Source: Sphingomonas_O antarctica (lineage in GTDB: Bacteria; Pseudomonadota; Alphaproteobacteria; Sphingomonadales; Sphingomonadaceae). Taken from it: a stretch of DNA of 64,000 bases. How positions within the stretch are numbered: position 1 is the first letter of the stretch; the number at the start of each line of letters is the position of its first letter. The stretch covers positions 62,001 to 126,000 of the forward strand of contig NZ_CBCRXM010000006.1 of NCBI RefSeq assembly GCF_965137005.1, read 5' to 3'. The position numbers and the translations under genes are program-made. Shown piece by piece: positions 47,614-55,339 of this stretch. The notes under the pieces were generated by a model. It did not search any database. It saw only the letters and a program-made list of their open reading frames with translations, and was not told the DNA's origin.

Positions 47614-47947
47614 ATGCAGGCGGCCTCTCCAGAAATGGCGAGGCCGCCTACCAAAAACATTTACTACCCATCTGCGGTCGCTTAACCGGCCAGGCGTTAC
47701 GCTCGTAATCAGACGCTCGTTAGGCTCGCCGTAACGTCCGCAATTGGGTGGAAAGCGGACACTCGACGGCTGAATTTTAACTGCTGCAAGGGGCCGGATG
47801 CTGATCTCGTGCTCGGCTAACGACACGCACATGGTGCGCGTTTTCACGCCCCGAAACATCCATTTGGGACTGCCTAGCCCATTCGGCCTATATTCCTCCG
47901 GCTTGATCCCAATTATTAATGACGCACCATAAGTGGGGGATTGAAAC
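47614..47947. other. Gene-free interval after the integrase, with hairpin and repeat
   Basis: This 334-base interval holds a 10-bp hairpin AGGCGGCCTC/GAGGCCGCCT (47618-47649) just after the integrase stop, without a T-run. It also holds GCGTTACG/CGTAACG inverted words and the repeat copy at 47735. No ORF with coding character was seen. Confidence 0.6.
47735..47760. repeat. CGTCCGCAATTGGGT repeat copy
   Basis: The core at 47735-47749 is identical to 48910-48924. It is followed by GGAAAGCGGAC, so CGTCCGC and GCGGAC form an inverted pair around it. Confidence 0.55.
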
Positions 47948-48628
47948 GTGAAGAGCATCACACGCGCGGCGCTTGCCGCAACGCTGCTGGCTGGTACGAG
48001 CGCTGGCGCGGCGAGCTACAGTTCGCGCACCGATTTCGAATCAGTCCTCGGCGCGACCTCGACTAAGATTACCTTTACCGGCCTGGTCGGCACTGCCAAT
48101 TATCAGACCTACGCCACGGGCGGGTATTACAGCTGCACTGGCTATTCGTTGCAAGGCGTCAATTTCGACTCGCGCGGCATTGGCCCATTCTGCCCGACTT
48201 ACATCTTCGACGCGCCAAGCGGCTATCAGCTTAACAACTCGGCAAGCGGCATGTTCGATCAGCTTGGCGGCCGCTTCACAATGGAAGTTGCGGCGACCAG
48301 CTTCGGCTTTGATTTCGGCTCGTCATCAGGTGCGGGCCTGTTCACCGCGACGATCGACCTTGCCAATTCACCTGATGTCGTAGCGTCGCTCGCCGTCGCC
48401 GGCCAGACCAACTTCTTCGGCTATACCGGCAGCGACACGATCCTGTCGGTCACGCTGCGCGATCCGGCCGACAGTGCGTTCTACATCAAGTACGACAATG
48501 TCACTTTTGACAATTTCGTAGCGGGTAACGTTCCCGAGCCTGCGGAATGGACACTGCTGATCGGCGGGTTCGGCCTGATCGGCATGGCGGCGCGCCGTCG
48601 CTCAAACACCACGCTGCACCCCGCGTAA
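47948..48628 (+). CDS. PEP-CTERM-type exported protein (PEPxxW variant)
   Basis: The 226-residue protein has a signal peptide (ITRAALAATLLAGTSAGA) and the C-terminal signal VPEPAEWTLLIGGFGLIG followed by AARRRS. The Ala after Trp of the usual PEPxxWA is Thr here. The mature part is beta-rich with Gly/Ser/Thr and two or three Cys; TATIDLANSP and DNVTFDNF are typical of this secreted class. The start is GTG 47948. It is the second sorting-signal protein in the window, next to the integrase. Confidence 0.85.
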   Translation: MKSITRAALAATLLAGTSAGAASYSSRTDFESVLGATSTKITFTGLVGTANYQTYATGGYYSCTGYSLQGVNFDSRGIGPFCPTYIFDAPSGYQLNNSASGMFDQLGGRFTMEVAATSFGFDFGSSSGAGLFTATIDLANSPDVVASLAVAGQTNFFGYTGSDTILSVTLRDPADSAFYIKYDNVTFDNFVAGNVPEPAEWTLLIGGFGLIGMAARRRSNTTLHPA

Positions 48629-49001
48629 AAGGCGTATTCAAAAGCAGAACCGATCCGAACGAGCACTTAAGTCGAAATTCACCCGGCTCCTGCTTTAGGC
48701 GTGACCGGGTTGTGCGCGTCTTCCTAGACGCGCGAGGCGTGGCACGGACGGTTCGAGGGTAATCGCGACAACGCCCTCGGGCCGCTCGTTTCGACCCCTG
48801 AGAGCTGCTGGCGGCCGAGACGGGGGCTATGACTTCACGACCGCATTGGGCACCGGCAGCTTATCAGTCGGATGGCCGAATAGAGGGCGTAAAGCTGTTG
48901 CGGAACAAACGTCCGCAATTGGGTCGTTAGCTGCCATTCCGCTTTGAATGTCCAATTAGTGATGCCACAGACAGATTTTGGCAGTTTTGGGTGGGTCCAC
49001 G
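48629..49001. other. Gene-free interval with hairpin and repeat
   Basis: This 373-base interval has no convincing gene. It holds a 7-bp hairpin GCGCGTC/GACGCGC (48714-48733) and the AATTGGGT repeat copy at 48908-48953. Confidence 0.6.
48908..48953. repeat. CGTCCGCAATTGGGT repeat copy, fullest form
   Basis: AACGTCCGCAATTGGGTCG continues GTTAGCTGCCATTCCG and ends in GAATGTCC. The first half matches 47735-47749 exactly and the second half matches 43590-43620 loosely. Confidence 0.55.
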
Positions 49002-49343
49002 ATGGTTATAATGTATGGCCTGACCAACTGCGACACGGTCAGGAAGGCGCGCGGGTGGCTCGCCGATCGCGGCGTCGCATACGACTTCCACGACTATAAG
49101 AAATCCGGCATCGACCGCGCGCACCTCGAAAACTGGGCGGACTCGGTCGGCTGGGAAAAGCTGCTCAACCGCGCGGGAACGACATTTCGCAAACTGCCCG
49201 ACATGGACAAGGCCGACATCGACCGCGCCAAAGCGATCGACCTGATGATCGCCCAGCCATCGCTAATCAAGCGCCCGGTGGTCGAGCATGACAACGGCAT
49301 CCTGATCGGCTTCAAGCCCGACGAATGGAGCGGGAAACTCTAA
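49002..49343 (+). CDS. Spx/ArsC (YffB-like) family thioredoxin-fold protein
   Basis: This 113-residue protein begins MYGLTNCDTVRKARGWLADRGVAYDFHDYKK (the segment NCDTVRKARGWL is typical of the YffB branch of ArsC-like proteins). RAGTTFRKLP and LIKRPVVEHDNGILIGF are the other blocks. A single N-terminal Cys is present rather than CxxC. Such proteins are thiol-linked reductases or regulators; arsenate reduction is not shown. ATG 49002 or 49011 may start it. It converges with the EVE gene, overlapping by four bases. Confidence 0.88.
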   Translation: MVIMYGLTNCDTVRKARGWLADRGVAYDFHDYKKSGIDRAHLENWADSVGWEKLLNRAGTTFRKLPDMDKADIDRAKAIDLMIAQPSLIKRPVVEHDNGILIGFKPDEWSGKL

Positions 49344-49750
49344 CGCTCGCCCGCCATCTCCATCAGCTTGGCCCAATGCGCGTCGGTCAATTGCACGACG
49401 CTCAAGCGGAATTGCCGGAACAGCGGCATGTCGGCCAGCACCGGCTCGGCCTTCATCGCCGCCAGCGGGACGAATTTCTTCAACGGTCGCACCGGCGCGA
49501 CATCCACCGCCACGAACCGCCCCGCGGCATCGGTCGCGTCGGGATGCGCGAGGCCGACGATCTCCATGATCCCGACCGCCTGCAGCCCCTCGTTCGAATG
49601 ATAGAAGATCGCCTGATCGCCCAACTGCATCTGCCGCAGCCAGATCGCCACCTGATGGTTGCGAATGCCATCCCACACCGTCCGCTTGTCGCGCACCAGA
49701 TCGTCCCAGCTATACTTGTTGGGTTCGGACTTCATCAGCCAATATTGCAT
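49340..49750 (-). CDS. EVE domain-containing protein
   Basis: This 136-residue protein is a complete EVE domain: MQYWLMKSEPNKYSWDDL, DGIRNHQVAIWLRQMQLGDQAIFYHS, and VPLAAMKAEPVLADMPLFRQ. EVE folds are PUA-like and bind modified bases in nucleic acids; the specific ligand is not known. It is a stand-alone protein here, without a nuclease or helicase fusion. It is divergent from the RidA gene with 45 bases between starts. Confidence 0.93.
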   Translation of the reverse strand: MQYWLMKSEPNKYSWDDLVRDKRTVWDGIRNHQVAIWLRQMQLGDQAIFYHSNEGLQAVGIMEIVGLAHPDATDAAGRFVAVDVAPVRPLKKFVPLAAMKAEPVLADMPLFRQFRLSVVQLTDAHWAKLMEMAGER

Positions 49751-49795
49751 GCCCGCCGCTTGCCAGCGTGCGTCCATGCGAGCAAGCGCGCGCAG

Positions 49796-50185
49796 ATGAC
49801 ACGTCGATTGATTTCGTCGGGCAACCCGCTGGAGGGCGCTGCGGGATATAGTCGCGCGGTGGTGCAGGGCGACTGGTGCTTCGTCGCGGGCACCACGGGC
49901 CGCGATCCGGCGACCGGCGCGATGCCCGACGATGTTCGCCAGCAGACTTATAACGCCTTCGCGATCATCGAAACCGCGCTGTCCGAAGCAGGTTTCGCAC
50001 TGCCCGATGTCGTCCGCGCGACCTACTACATCACCGACGCCGCGTTGCAGGATGCGATCATGCCGATCCTCGCGGAAAAATTCGCCGGCATCGCCCCGGC
50101 CGCGACGATGCTTGTCGTCGCGGGGCTGGTGCATCCCGCGATGAAGATCGAAATCGAAGTCACCGCGCTCAGGAGGACTGCATGA
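49796..50185 (+). CDS. RidA family protein (Rid/YjgF-like)
   Basis: The 129-residue protein has a Rid fold: RLISSGNPLEGAAGYSRAVV, VAGTTGRDPATGAMPDDVRQQT, VVRATYYITD and MLVVAGLVHPAMKIEIEVTAL. RidA members hydrolyse reactive enamines and imines. The catalytic Arg typical of the RidA subgroup (about residue 105) is not seen in the usual position, so it may belong to another Rid subgroup. Its stop overlaps the DUF427 gene (ATGA). Confidence 0.87.
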   Translation: MTRRLISSGNPLEGAAGYSRAVVQGDWCFVAGTTGRDPATGAMPDDVRQQTYNAFAIIETALSEAGFALPDVVRATYYITDAALQDAIMPILAEKFAGIAPAATMLVVAGLVHPAMKIEIEVTALRRTA

Positions 50186-50463
50186 CCAAGGCTGTATGGA
50201 ACGGCGTCACCATCGCCGAAAGCGACGACACCGTGGTCGTCGAGGGCAATCACTATTTCCCGCGCGATCATGTGCGCGCCGATGTCCTGAAAGACAGCGC
50301 CACGACCACCCATTGCCCGTGGAAGGGCACCGCGCATTACCATTCGCTCAGCGTCGATGGTGCCGAAAACCCCAACGCCGCCTGGTATTACCCCGACCCC
50401 AAACCGAAAGCCGCCGAGATCCGCGACCGCATCGCCTTCTGGAAGGGCGTCGAGGTCCGCTGA
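50182..50463 (+). CDS. DUF427 domain-containing protein
   Basis: This 93-residue protein has the DUF427 signature: AVWNGVTIAESDDTVVVEGNHYFP, then THCPWKGTAHYHSL and NAAWYYPDPKPKAAEIRDRIAFWKGVEV. The conserved Trp and His suggest a small binding fold, but the function is unknown. It overlaps RidA by four bases and panB by one (TGATG), so it is in the middle of a three-gene operon. Confidence 0.92.
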   Translation: MTKAVWNGVTIAESDDTVVVEGNHYFPRDHVRADVLKDSATTTHCPWKGTAHYHSLSVDGAENPNAAWYYPDPKPKAAEIRDRIAFWKGVEVR

Positions 50464-51335
50464 TGTCCTCGACCTTCACCCTCGACAGCGCGACCAGCCG
50501 CGCCAACCCGGTCTCCGCGCCGCTCAAACGCCTGACCGTCCCCGCGATCCGCGCGCGTAAAAATGCGGGCGCGACCGCCGAGCCGTTGGTCATGCTCACC
50601 GCCTACACCGTGCGCATGGCGCAATTGCTCGACCCGCATTGCGACATCCTCCTCGTCGGGGATTCGCTGGGGCAGGTGATTTACGGCCTTCCCTCCACTC
50701 TACCCGTCACGCTCGACATGATGTGCGCGCACGGCGCGGCGGTGGTGCGCGGCAGCTGGCACAGCGTCGTCATCGTCGACATGCCCTTCGGCTCTTACGA
50801 AGGCTCGCCCGAACAGGCGTTCGCCAGCGCGAGCCGCGTCATGGCCGAAACCGGCTGCGCGGGCGTCAAACTCGAAGGCGGCACAGCGATGGCCCCGACC
50901 ATCGAATTTCTCTCCAAACGCGGCATCCCCGTCATGGCGCATGTCGGCCTGACGCCCCAGGCGGTGAACCAGCTCGGCGGCTATGCCGCGCGCGGGCGGA
51001 CCCAGGAGGAACATGCACGCATCCTCGACGATGCCAAGGCGGTCGCAGCGGCAGGGGCGTTCGGCGTGGTGGTCGAAGGCGTGGTCGAAACCATCGCCGA
51101 CGCCGCCACCGCCGAACTCGACATCCCGGTGATCGGCATCGGTGCCTCGGCCAAATGCGACGGGCAAGTGCTGGTCGCCGAAGACATGCTCGGCCTGTTC
51201 GAACGCACCCCGCGCTTCGTGAAGCGCTACGCGGACATGGCCGGTTTCGTGGAGGATGCGGTCAAGGCGTACGCGGATGAAGTAAAGTCTCGCGCGTTTC
51301 CGGGCGAGGCGCAGGTGTACAAGCCTAAGCCTTAA
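50463..51335 (+). CDS. panB: 3-methyl-2-oxobutanoate hydroxymethyltransferase
   Basis: This is the first committed step to pantothenate (CoA): it adds a hydroxymethyl group from methylene-tetrahydrofolate to ketoisovalerate. The 290-residue protein has MLTAYTVRMAQLL, LVGDSLGQVIYG (metal Asp), VDMPFGSYEGSPEQAF (metal Asp), GVKLEGG (Lys/Glu) and VMAHVGLTPQAVN, all PanB hallmarks. The ATG overlaps the DUF427 stop. It converges with the Hpt gene. Confidence 0.96.
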   Translation: MSSTFTLDSATSRANPVSAPLKRLTVPAIRARKNAGATAEPLVMLTAYTVRMAQLLDPHCDILLVGDSLGQVIYGLPSTLPVTLDMMCAHGAAVVRGSWHSVVIVDMPFGSYEGSPEQAFASASRVMAETGCAGVKLEGGTAMAPTIEFLSKRGIPVMAHVGLTPQAVNQLGGYAARGRTQEEHARILDDAKAVAAAGAFGVVVEGVVETIADAATAELDIPVIGIGASAKCDGQVLVAEDMLGLFERTPRFVKRYADMAGFVEDAVKAYADEVKSRAFPGEAQVYKPKP

Positions 51336-51766
51336 AGCCGCCCAAACCCCTGGTTCGCTGTCTCGACCTTGCGTCCGAACCCACCGACACGGCGCTCGAC
51401 CAGCGGGTTGGTCTCGCGCCCGAACGCATCCATCGTCGCGTGGAAAATCGGACGCAGCTTGACGACGGCGGCCAGCGCCTGGTCGGGCTGGTCGTGCCGC
51501 TCCACGCAATCGCGCGCATGGCCTTCGATGAATTCCGCCAGATCGCCGACGCCGTCGGCGCCGAATTGCCGCGCTTCGCCCTTCAGGGTGTGCGCGGGGA
51601 GGATCATCGCCACCGCGCTCCCGCTGCGCATCGCCACTTCCAGCGCGGCGATCGATTTCTCGCCGTCCTCGCGAAAATAGCCGAGGATGCGGACGAAGTC
51701 CGAGCCCAGTGCGCCGCGCGCCCCGGCGAATTTGTCCCAATCGATCTTGGCTTCGGTATCGAACAC
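51332..51766 (-). CDS. Hpt domain-containing phosphotransfer protein
   Basis: The 144-residue protein is a stand-alone His-phosphotransfer module. The phosphoryl-accepting His lies in PAHTLKGEARQFGAD (about residue 59), with a helical bundle on both sides (FAGARGALGSDFVRILGYFREDGEKSIAALE). It would relay phosphate between a hybrid kinase and a response regulator in the cytoplasm. Neither partner is adjacent. The start appears to be GTG 51766. It converges with panB and overlaps its end by four bases. Confidence 0.87.
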   Translation of the reverse strand: MFDTEAKIDWDKFAGARGALGSDFVRILGYFREDGEKSIAALEVAMRSGSAVAMILPAHTLKGEARQFGADGVGDLAEFIEGHARDCVERHDQPDQALAAVVKLRPIFHATMDAFGRETNPLVERRVGGFGRKVETANQGFGRL

Positions 51767-51800
51767 AGCATGGGCTTAGCGCGCCGGTGTTAAAGCCCGG

Positions 51801-53174
51801 TTACGCAAACGGATTTTTTGACGACCGCAGCGTCAGGCGCACCGGTACCGCGCCGAAATCCAGATCGCGGCGCAGTCCGTTGATCAGATAGCGGCGATAG
51901 CTTTCGGGCAATTGATCGACCCGCGTCCCGAAAATGACGAAGCCCGGCGGGCGCGTCGCGGTCTGTGTCGCATAACGCAGTTTGATCCGCTTGCCCCCCG
52001 GCGCCGGGGGCGGATTGGCCTCCACCGCGCGTTCGAACCAGCGATTGAGCTGTCCCGTCGTCACGCGCCGGCTCCACGCATCGCGCGTTTCGAACGCGAC
52101 CTTGAGCATCGTGTCGAGCCCCTTGCCCGTCGCTGCGCTGACCGTCAGCAGCGGCACACCGCGCACCTGGCTGAAGCCTTCGTCGAGCGCGGCGCGGACG
52201 CCGTTGAACAGCTTCGACTGATCCTCGGCCACGTCCCATTTGTTCAGCACGATCAGCATCGCGCGGCCTTCTTCGAAAATCTTGTCGGCGATGCGCAGAT
52301 CCTGCGCCTCCAGCCCGCGCGTGGCGTCGAGCAACAGCACGACCACCTCGGCGAAATCGATCGCCCGCTGCGTATCCGCCGCCGATAGTTTTTCGAGCTT
52401 GTCCTCAACCTTCGACTTGCGCCGCAACCCCGCCGTATCGATCAGCCGCACCGCCTGACCGTTCCACTCCCATTCGACCGCGATGCTGTCGCGCGTGATC
52501 CCCGCCTCGGGGCCGGTAATCAGCCGCTGCTCCCCGAGCATCTTGTTGACGAGCGTGGACTTGCCCGCATTCGGCCGCCCGACGATCGCGAGTTTCAGAG
52601 GCCCAGCTGGACGTTCTTCGTCCTCCAAGTCCTCCCCCTCGGGGGGAGGCGACTCGGCATCAGCCGAGCGGGCGGGGGCCTTCTCGATCAACGGCAACAG
52701 CTCGTTGAACAGATCGACCATCCCGTCGCCATGTTCGGCACTGATCGCCACCGGCTCGCCCAGCCCCAGCGACCATGCGTCCAGGATGCCGCTCTCACCG
52801 CTGCGCCCCTCGGCCTTGTTGGCGATCAGGATCACCGGCGTCGTGCTCTCACGCAGCCACCGCCCGATTTCGGCATCCAGCGGCACCACGCCCGCACGCG
52901 CATCGACCACGAACAGCGCAACATCGGCGACATCGACCGCCGCCTGCGTCTGCGCGCGCATCCGCCCGGGCAAAGTCGCCGCATCGTCGTCTTCGAACCC
53001 GGCAGTATCGATCGCGGTGAATTTGAGCCCGATCAGCTCGGCCTCGCCTTCACGCCGGTCGCGGGTCACCCCCGGCCGGTCGTCGACCAGCGCCACGCGC
53101 TTGCCGACAAGGCGATTGAACAGCGTTGATTTGCCGACGTTCGGTCGGCCGATGATGGCGACGCGCGGTTTCAC
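51801..53174 (-). CDS. der: Ribosome biogenesis GTPase Der
   Basis: This essential two-GTPase protein helps 50S subunit maturation. The 457 residues comprise GTPase 1 (GRPNVGKSTLFNRL; NKAEG), GTPase 2 (GRPNAGKSTLVNKM; DTAGL; NKWD), and a KH-like C-terminal domain (ATRPPGFVIFGTRV). The linker, residues about 167-184 (ADAESPPPEGEDLEDEERP), is encoded by tandem palindromes. GTG 53174 is the start. The der-bamB-yfgM order resembles that in gammaproteobacteria. Confidence 0.96.
   Translation of the reverse strand: MKPRVAIIGRPNVGKSTLFNRLVGKRVALVDDRPGVTRDRREGEAELIGLKFTAIDTAGFEDDDAATLPGRMRAQTQAAVDVADVALFVVDARAGVVPLDAEIGRWLRESTTPVILIANKAEGRSGESGILDAWSLGLGEPVAISAEHGDGMVDLFNELLPLIEKAPARSADAESPPPEGEDLEDEERPAGPLKLAIVGRPNAGKSTLVNKMLGEQRLITGPEAGITRDSIAVEWEWNGQAVRLIDTAGLRRKSKVEDKLEKLSAADTQRAIDFAEVVVLLLDATRGLEAQDLRIADKIFEEGRAMLIVLNKWDVAEDQSKLFNGVRAALDEGFSQVRGVPLLTVSAATGKGLDTMLKVAFETRDAWSRRVTTGQLNRWFERAVEANPPPAPGGKRIKLRYATQTATRPPGFVIFGTRVDQLPESYRRYLINGLRRDLDFGAVPVRLTLRSSKNPFA
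52631..52668. repeat. Tandem hairpins in frame within the der linker
   Basis: CCTCCCC/GGGGAGG (52631-52649) and CTCGGC/GCCGAG (52653-52668) adjoin, followed by a CCCGCCCG-type tail. The DNA is repeat-like, and its translation is the low-complexity linker between the two GTPase domains. Confidence 0.65.
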
Positions 53175-53182
53175 GAAACTCT

Positions 53183-53295
53183 CCGTTTGTCCTGAGGAGC
53201 CGTTGAGCCTGTCGAAACGGCGTCTCGAAGGACGTCAGTGCCACGTCCTTCGAGATGGGCCTTCGCCAAGCTCAGTCCCTCCTCAGGACAAACGG
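53183..53295. repeat. Palindromic repeat between bamB and der (relative of the pccA insertion)
   Basis: CCGTTTGTCCTGAGGAGCC at one end and ...CTCCTCAGGACAAACGG at the other are inverted arms. TGAGCCTGTCGAA and TCTCGAAGGAC match the element within pccA. It ends nine bases before the der start, so it supplies part of the leader. Confidence 0.75.
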
Positions 53296-53315
53296 GTTGA
53301 ATATGCGGGTCGGGG

Positions 53316-54641
53316 TCATCGAAACGCGATGATCCGCCCGTCGTTCGTCAACACGTACAACGTCGAATTGGCGACGATCGGCGGCAGGCTCATCGGCGCC
53401 TTCAACTGCATGATGCCGCCCGCCGCGCCGGTTTCGGGCGACACGCTCTGCATCTGGCCCTCGGTATTGACCAGCCACAAATTGCCGCCCGCCAGCACGG
53501 GACCGGACCAGCTGACCGGCTGACCCTTGTTCTTCTTGCCGGTGTAGCGGCGCAGCTGCGTCACCCATTTCACCTTGCCGGTGCCGCGCGACACGCACAG
53601 CAGCTTGGCCTCATCGGTGACCACGAACACCCAATCGCCCGCGACCGAGGGGGTCGAAATCCCCGCAATGTTCAGCTCCCACGCGCGTTGTCCGGTGACC
53701 AGCTCCAGCGCCACCATGCGCCCGCCCTGGCCCAGCGCGAACACCCGGCCCTGATCGATCACCGCGCCGGCATCGACGTCGGTCAGGCTGCCGACGCTGG
53801 TGTTGATGCTGGTCCGCGACAAGGCGTCGTTCCACAACGTCCGCCCGTTTTCGTAACGATAGGCGTTGAGATCACCCGACGAGAAACCTTCGACGACCGT
53901 ACCCTGCGCCACCGATGGGGCCGCGGCCCCGAAGACGTTGGCCAGCTGCACCGCGGCGGCGCTGGTCCACTGCGTCGCGCCGTCGGCGGTGTTCAGCGCG
54001 AACAGCTGATTGTCCTGCGTGATGACATAGATGCTGCCCGCATCCACCGTCGGACTGCCGCGCAATGGTGCGCCCAATTTCTTGCGCCAGATCAAGGATC
54101 CGTCCGCCGCCTTCAACGCCCCGGCATCGCCCAGGCCGTTGGTGACGTACAGCGTATCGCCATCGACGCTGACGCCGCCGCCGAACAGCGACTTCGCGTC
54201 GCCCTTGGCCGGATCGCCAAACTGCACCGCCCAGATTTTCGCGCCGGTATTCGCGTCGAACGCCGTGACCGTCGCATCGACACCCATCGCATACAGCCGG
54301 CCGCCCGCCACCACCGGCGTCGCCGCCAGTCGAGATTGCTTGTTGCCACCCGCGATGCGTGCTTCCCATATGCGTGTCGGGGTCGCCGACAGCGCGAGAT
54401 GACCAAGCGATTTGTCCGCGCTGCCCCCGGTCATCGCCCAACTGTCATTGACGATCGGCGCGGGCAGGCTGACCGGCACCGACGCCAGCGACGGATCGGT
54501 TTCGACGCCGCTCTCCGCCGTCAGGATCGAGACCCGCTCGCCCAGCAACACGCCCTTGGGCTTGGCCTTTTTGAACACGCCGCACCCGGCGAGCGCGAGG
54601 GTCATGGCGAGGACGATGGCCCCGCGATTATGCTTCATCAT
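53316..54641 (-). CDS. bamB: Outer-membrane assembly lipoprotein BamB (beta-propeller)
   Basis: The 441-residue protein has a lipoprotein signal ending LALAGCG (Cys about 20) and repeated PQQ-like propeller blades with the pattern AFDANTGAKIWAVQF, ALNTADGATQW, ALELVTGQRAWEL and CVSRGTGKVKWV. BamB supports BamA in inserting outer-membrane proteins. It overlaps the yfgM-like gene (ATGA) and precedes der, with a palindromic repeat between. Confidence 0.93.
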   Translation of the reverse strand: MMKHNRGAIVLAMTLALAGCGVFKKAKPKGVLLGERVSILTAESGVETDPSLASVPVSLPAPIVNDSWAMTGGSADKSLGHLALSATPTRIWEARIAGGNKQSRLAATPVVAGGRLYAMGVDATVTAFDANTGAKIWAVQFGDPAKGDAKSLFGGGVSVDGDTLYVTNGLGDAGALKAADGSLIWRKKLGAPLRGSPTVDAGSIYVITQDNQLFALNTADGATQWTSAAAVQLANVFGAAAPSVAQGTVVEGFSSGDLNAYRYENGRTLWNDALSRTSINTSVGSLTDVDAGAVIDQGRVFALGQGGRMVALELVTGQRAWELNIAGISTPSVAGDWVFVVTDEAKLLCVSRGTGKVKWVTQLRRYTGKKNKGQPVSWSGPVLAGGNLWLVNTEGQMQSVSPETGAAGGIMQLKAPMSLPPIVANSTLYVLTNDGRIIAFR

Positions 54642-55336
54642 TGAACTACCGCCCTTGGTGCCTGTGTGGCATCGACGCCGTTGGCCGCGGCAAGCTGAAC
54701 CGCGCGCGAACGCATCGCCTCCGGCACGCCTTGATCGATCGCCATCGCCGCGAACATCGTCCCCGCCACCTTGGGCTTGCCCATCCGCATATAGGCGATG
54801 CCGGTCATTTCACCGGCGCTGCCGAAAAAGCTGTTGCCGGGGACGGCCAGCGGACGCAGCCGGTCGACGACCTGCGCCGGCGTCAATTTGTCATATTCGG
54901 CCGCGGTCTGGCGAATGATCGCCAGGTCGCGGAACGGCTGGTCGAGGCTCGTGTCGGCGGCGATCGCGGCATAACGCTTTGCCGCGCCGTCCACATCGCC
55001 CTTGTCGAGCGCGGTCGCGGCCAGCGCCAATTGCGCCGTCGCGCGATAGCCATTGGTCTTGGATGCGGCGAGCGGGGTCAGCAGCGCGGTCGCACCGGTG
55101 ACGTCGTTCGCCTCCAGCTTCTGGAGCGATTGCGCCATCTGCTCGCCCTCGACGCCGCGCGCTTCATATTGCTGGTTGCGCCAGAACAGCCAGCCACCGA
55201 ATGCGATCAGCCCGACGACGATCGCGACGATGGCGATGCGACCCCACCGCCGCCACAGGCCCATCGCCTGGTCGCGGCGCAGCTCGTCATCGACTTCGCG
55301 CATAAAGGCTTCATTGGTTTCGGGCGCGATGGCCAA
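54638..55336 (-). CDS. YfgM-like inner-membrane tetratricopeptide protein
   Basis: The 232-residue protein has a short cytoplasmic start (EAFMREVDDELRRDQAMGLWRRWGR) and one transmembrane helix near residues 32-52 (IAIVAIVVGLIAFGGWLFW). Its periplasmic part has helical-repeat character (ALLTPLAASKTNGYRATAQLALAATALDKGD). This is the YfgM / TPR_21 plan; YfgM works with periplasmic chaperones near SecYEG. The start appears to be TTG 55336, as homology leaves no other. bamB follows with ATGA overlap. Confidence 0.85.
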   Translation of the reverse strand: MAIAPETNEAFMREVDDELRRDQAMGLWRRWGRIAIVAIVVGLIAFGGWLFWRNQQYEARGVEGEQMAQSLQKLEANDVTGATALLTPLAASKTNGYRATAQLALAATALDKGDVDGAAKRYAAIAADTSLDQPFRDLAIIRQTAAEYDKLTPAQVVDRLRPLAVPGNSFFGSAGEMTGIAYMRMGKPKVAGTMFAAMAIDQGVPEAMRSRAVQLAAANGVDATQAPRAVVQ

Positions 55337-55339
55337 AGT

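Noticed and set aside
44182..47947. Attachment-site direct repeat of the tRNA-Phe 3' end
   Set aside because: I found no second copy of GGTTCGACCCC...CTGGGCACCA downstream, so no att pair is claimed.
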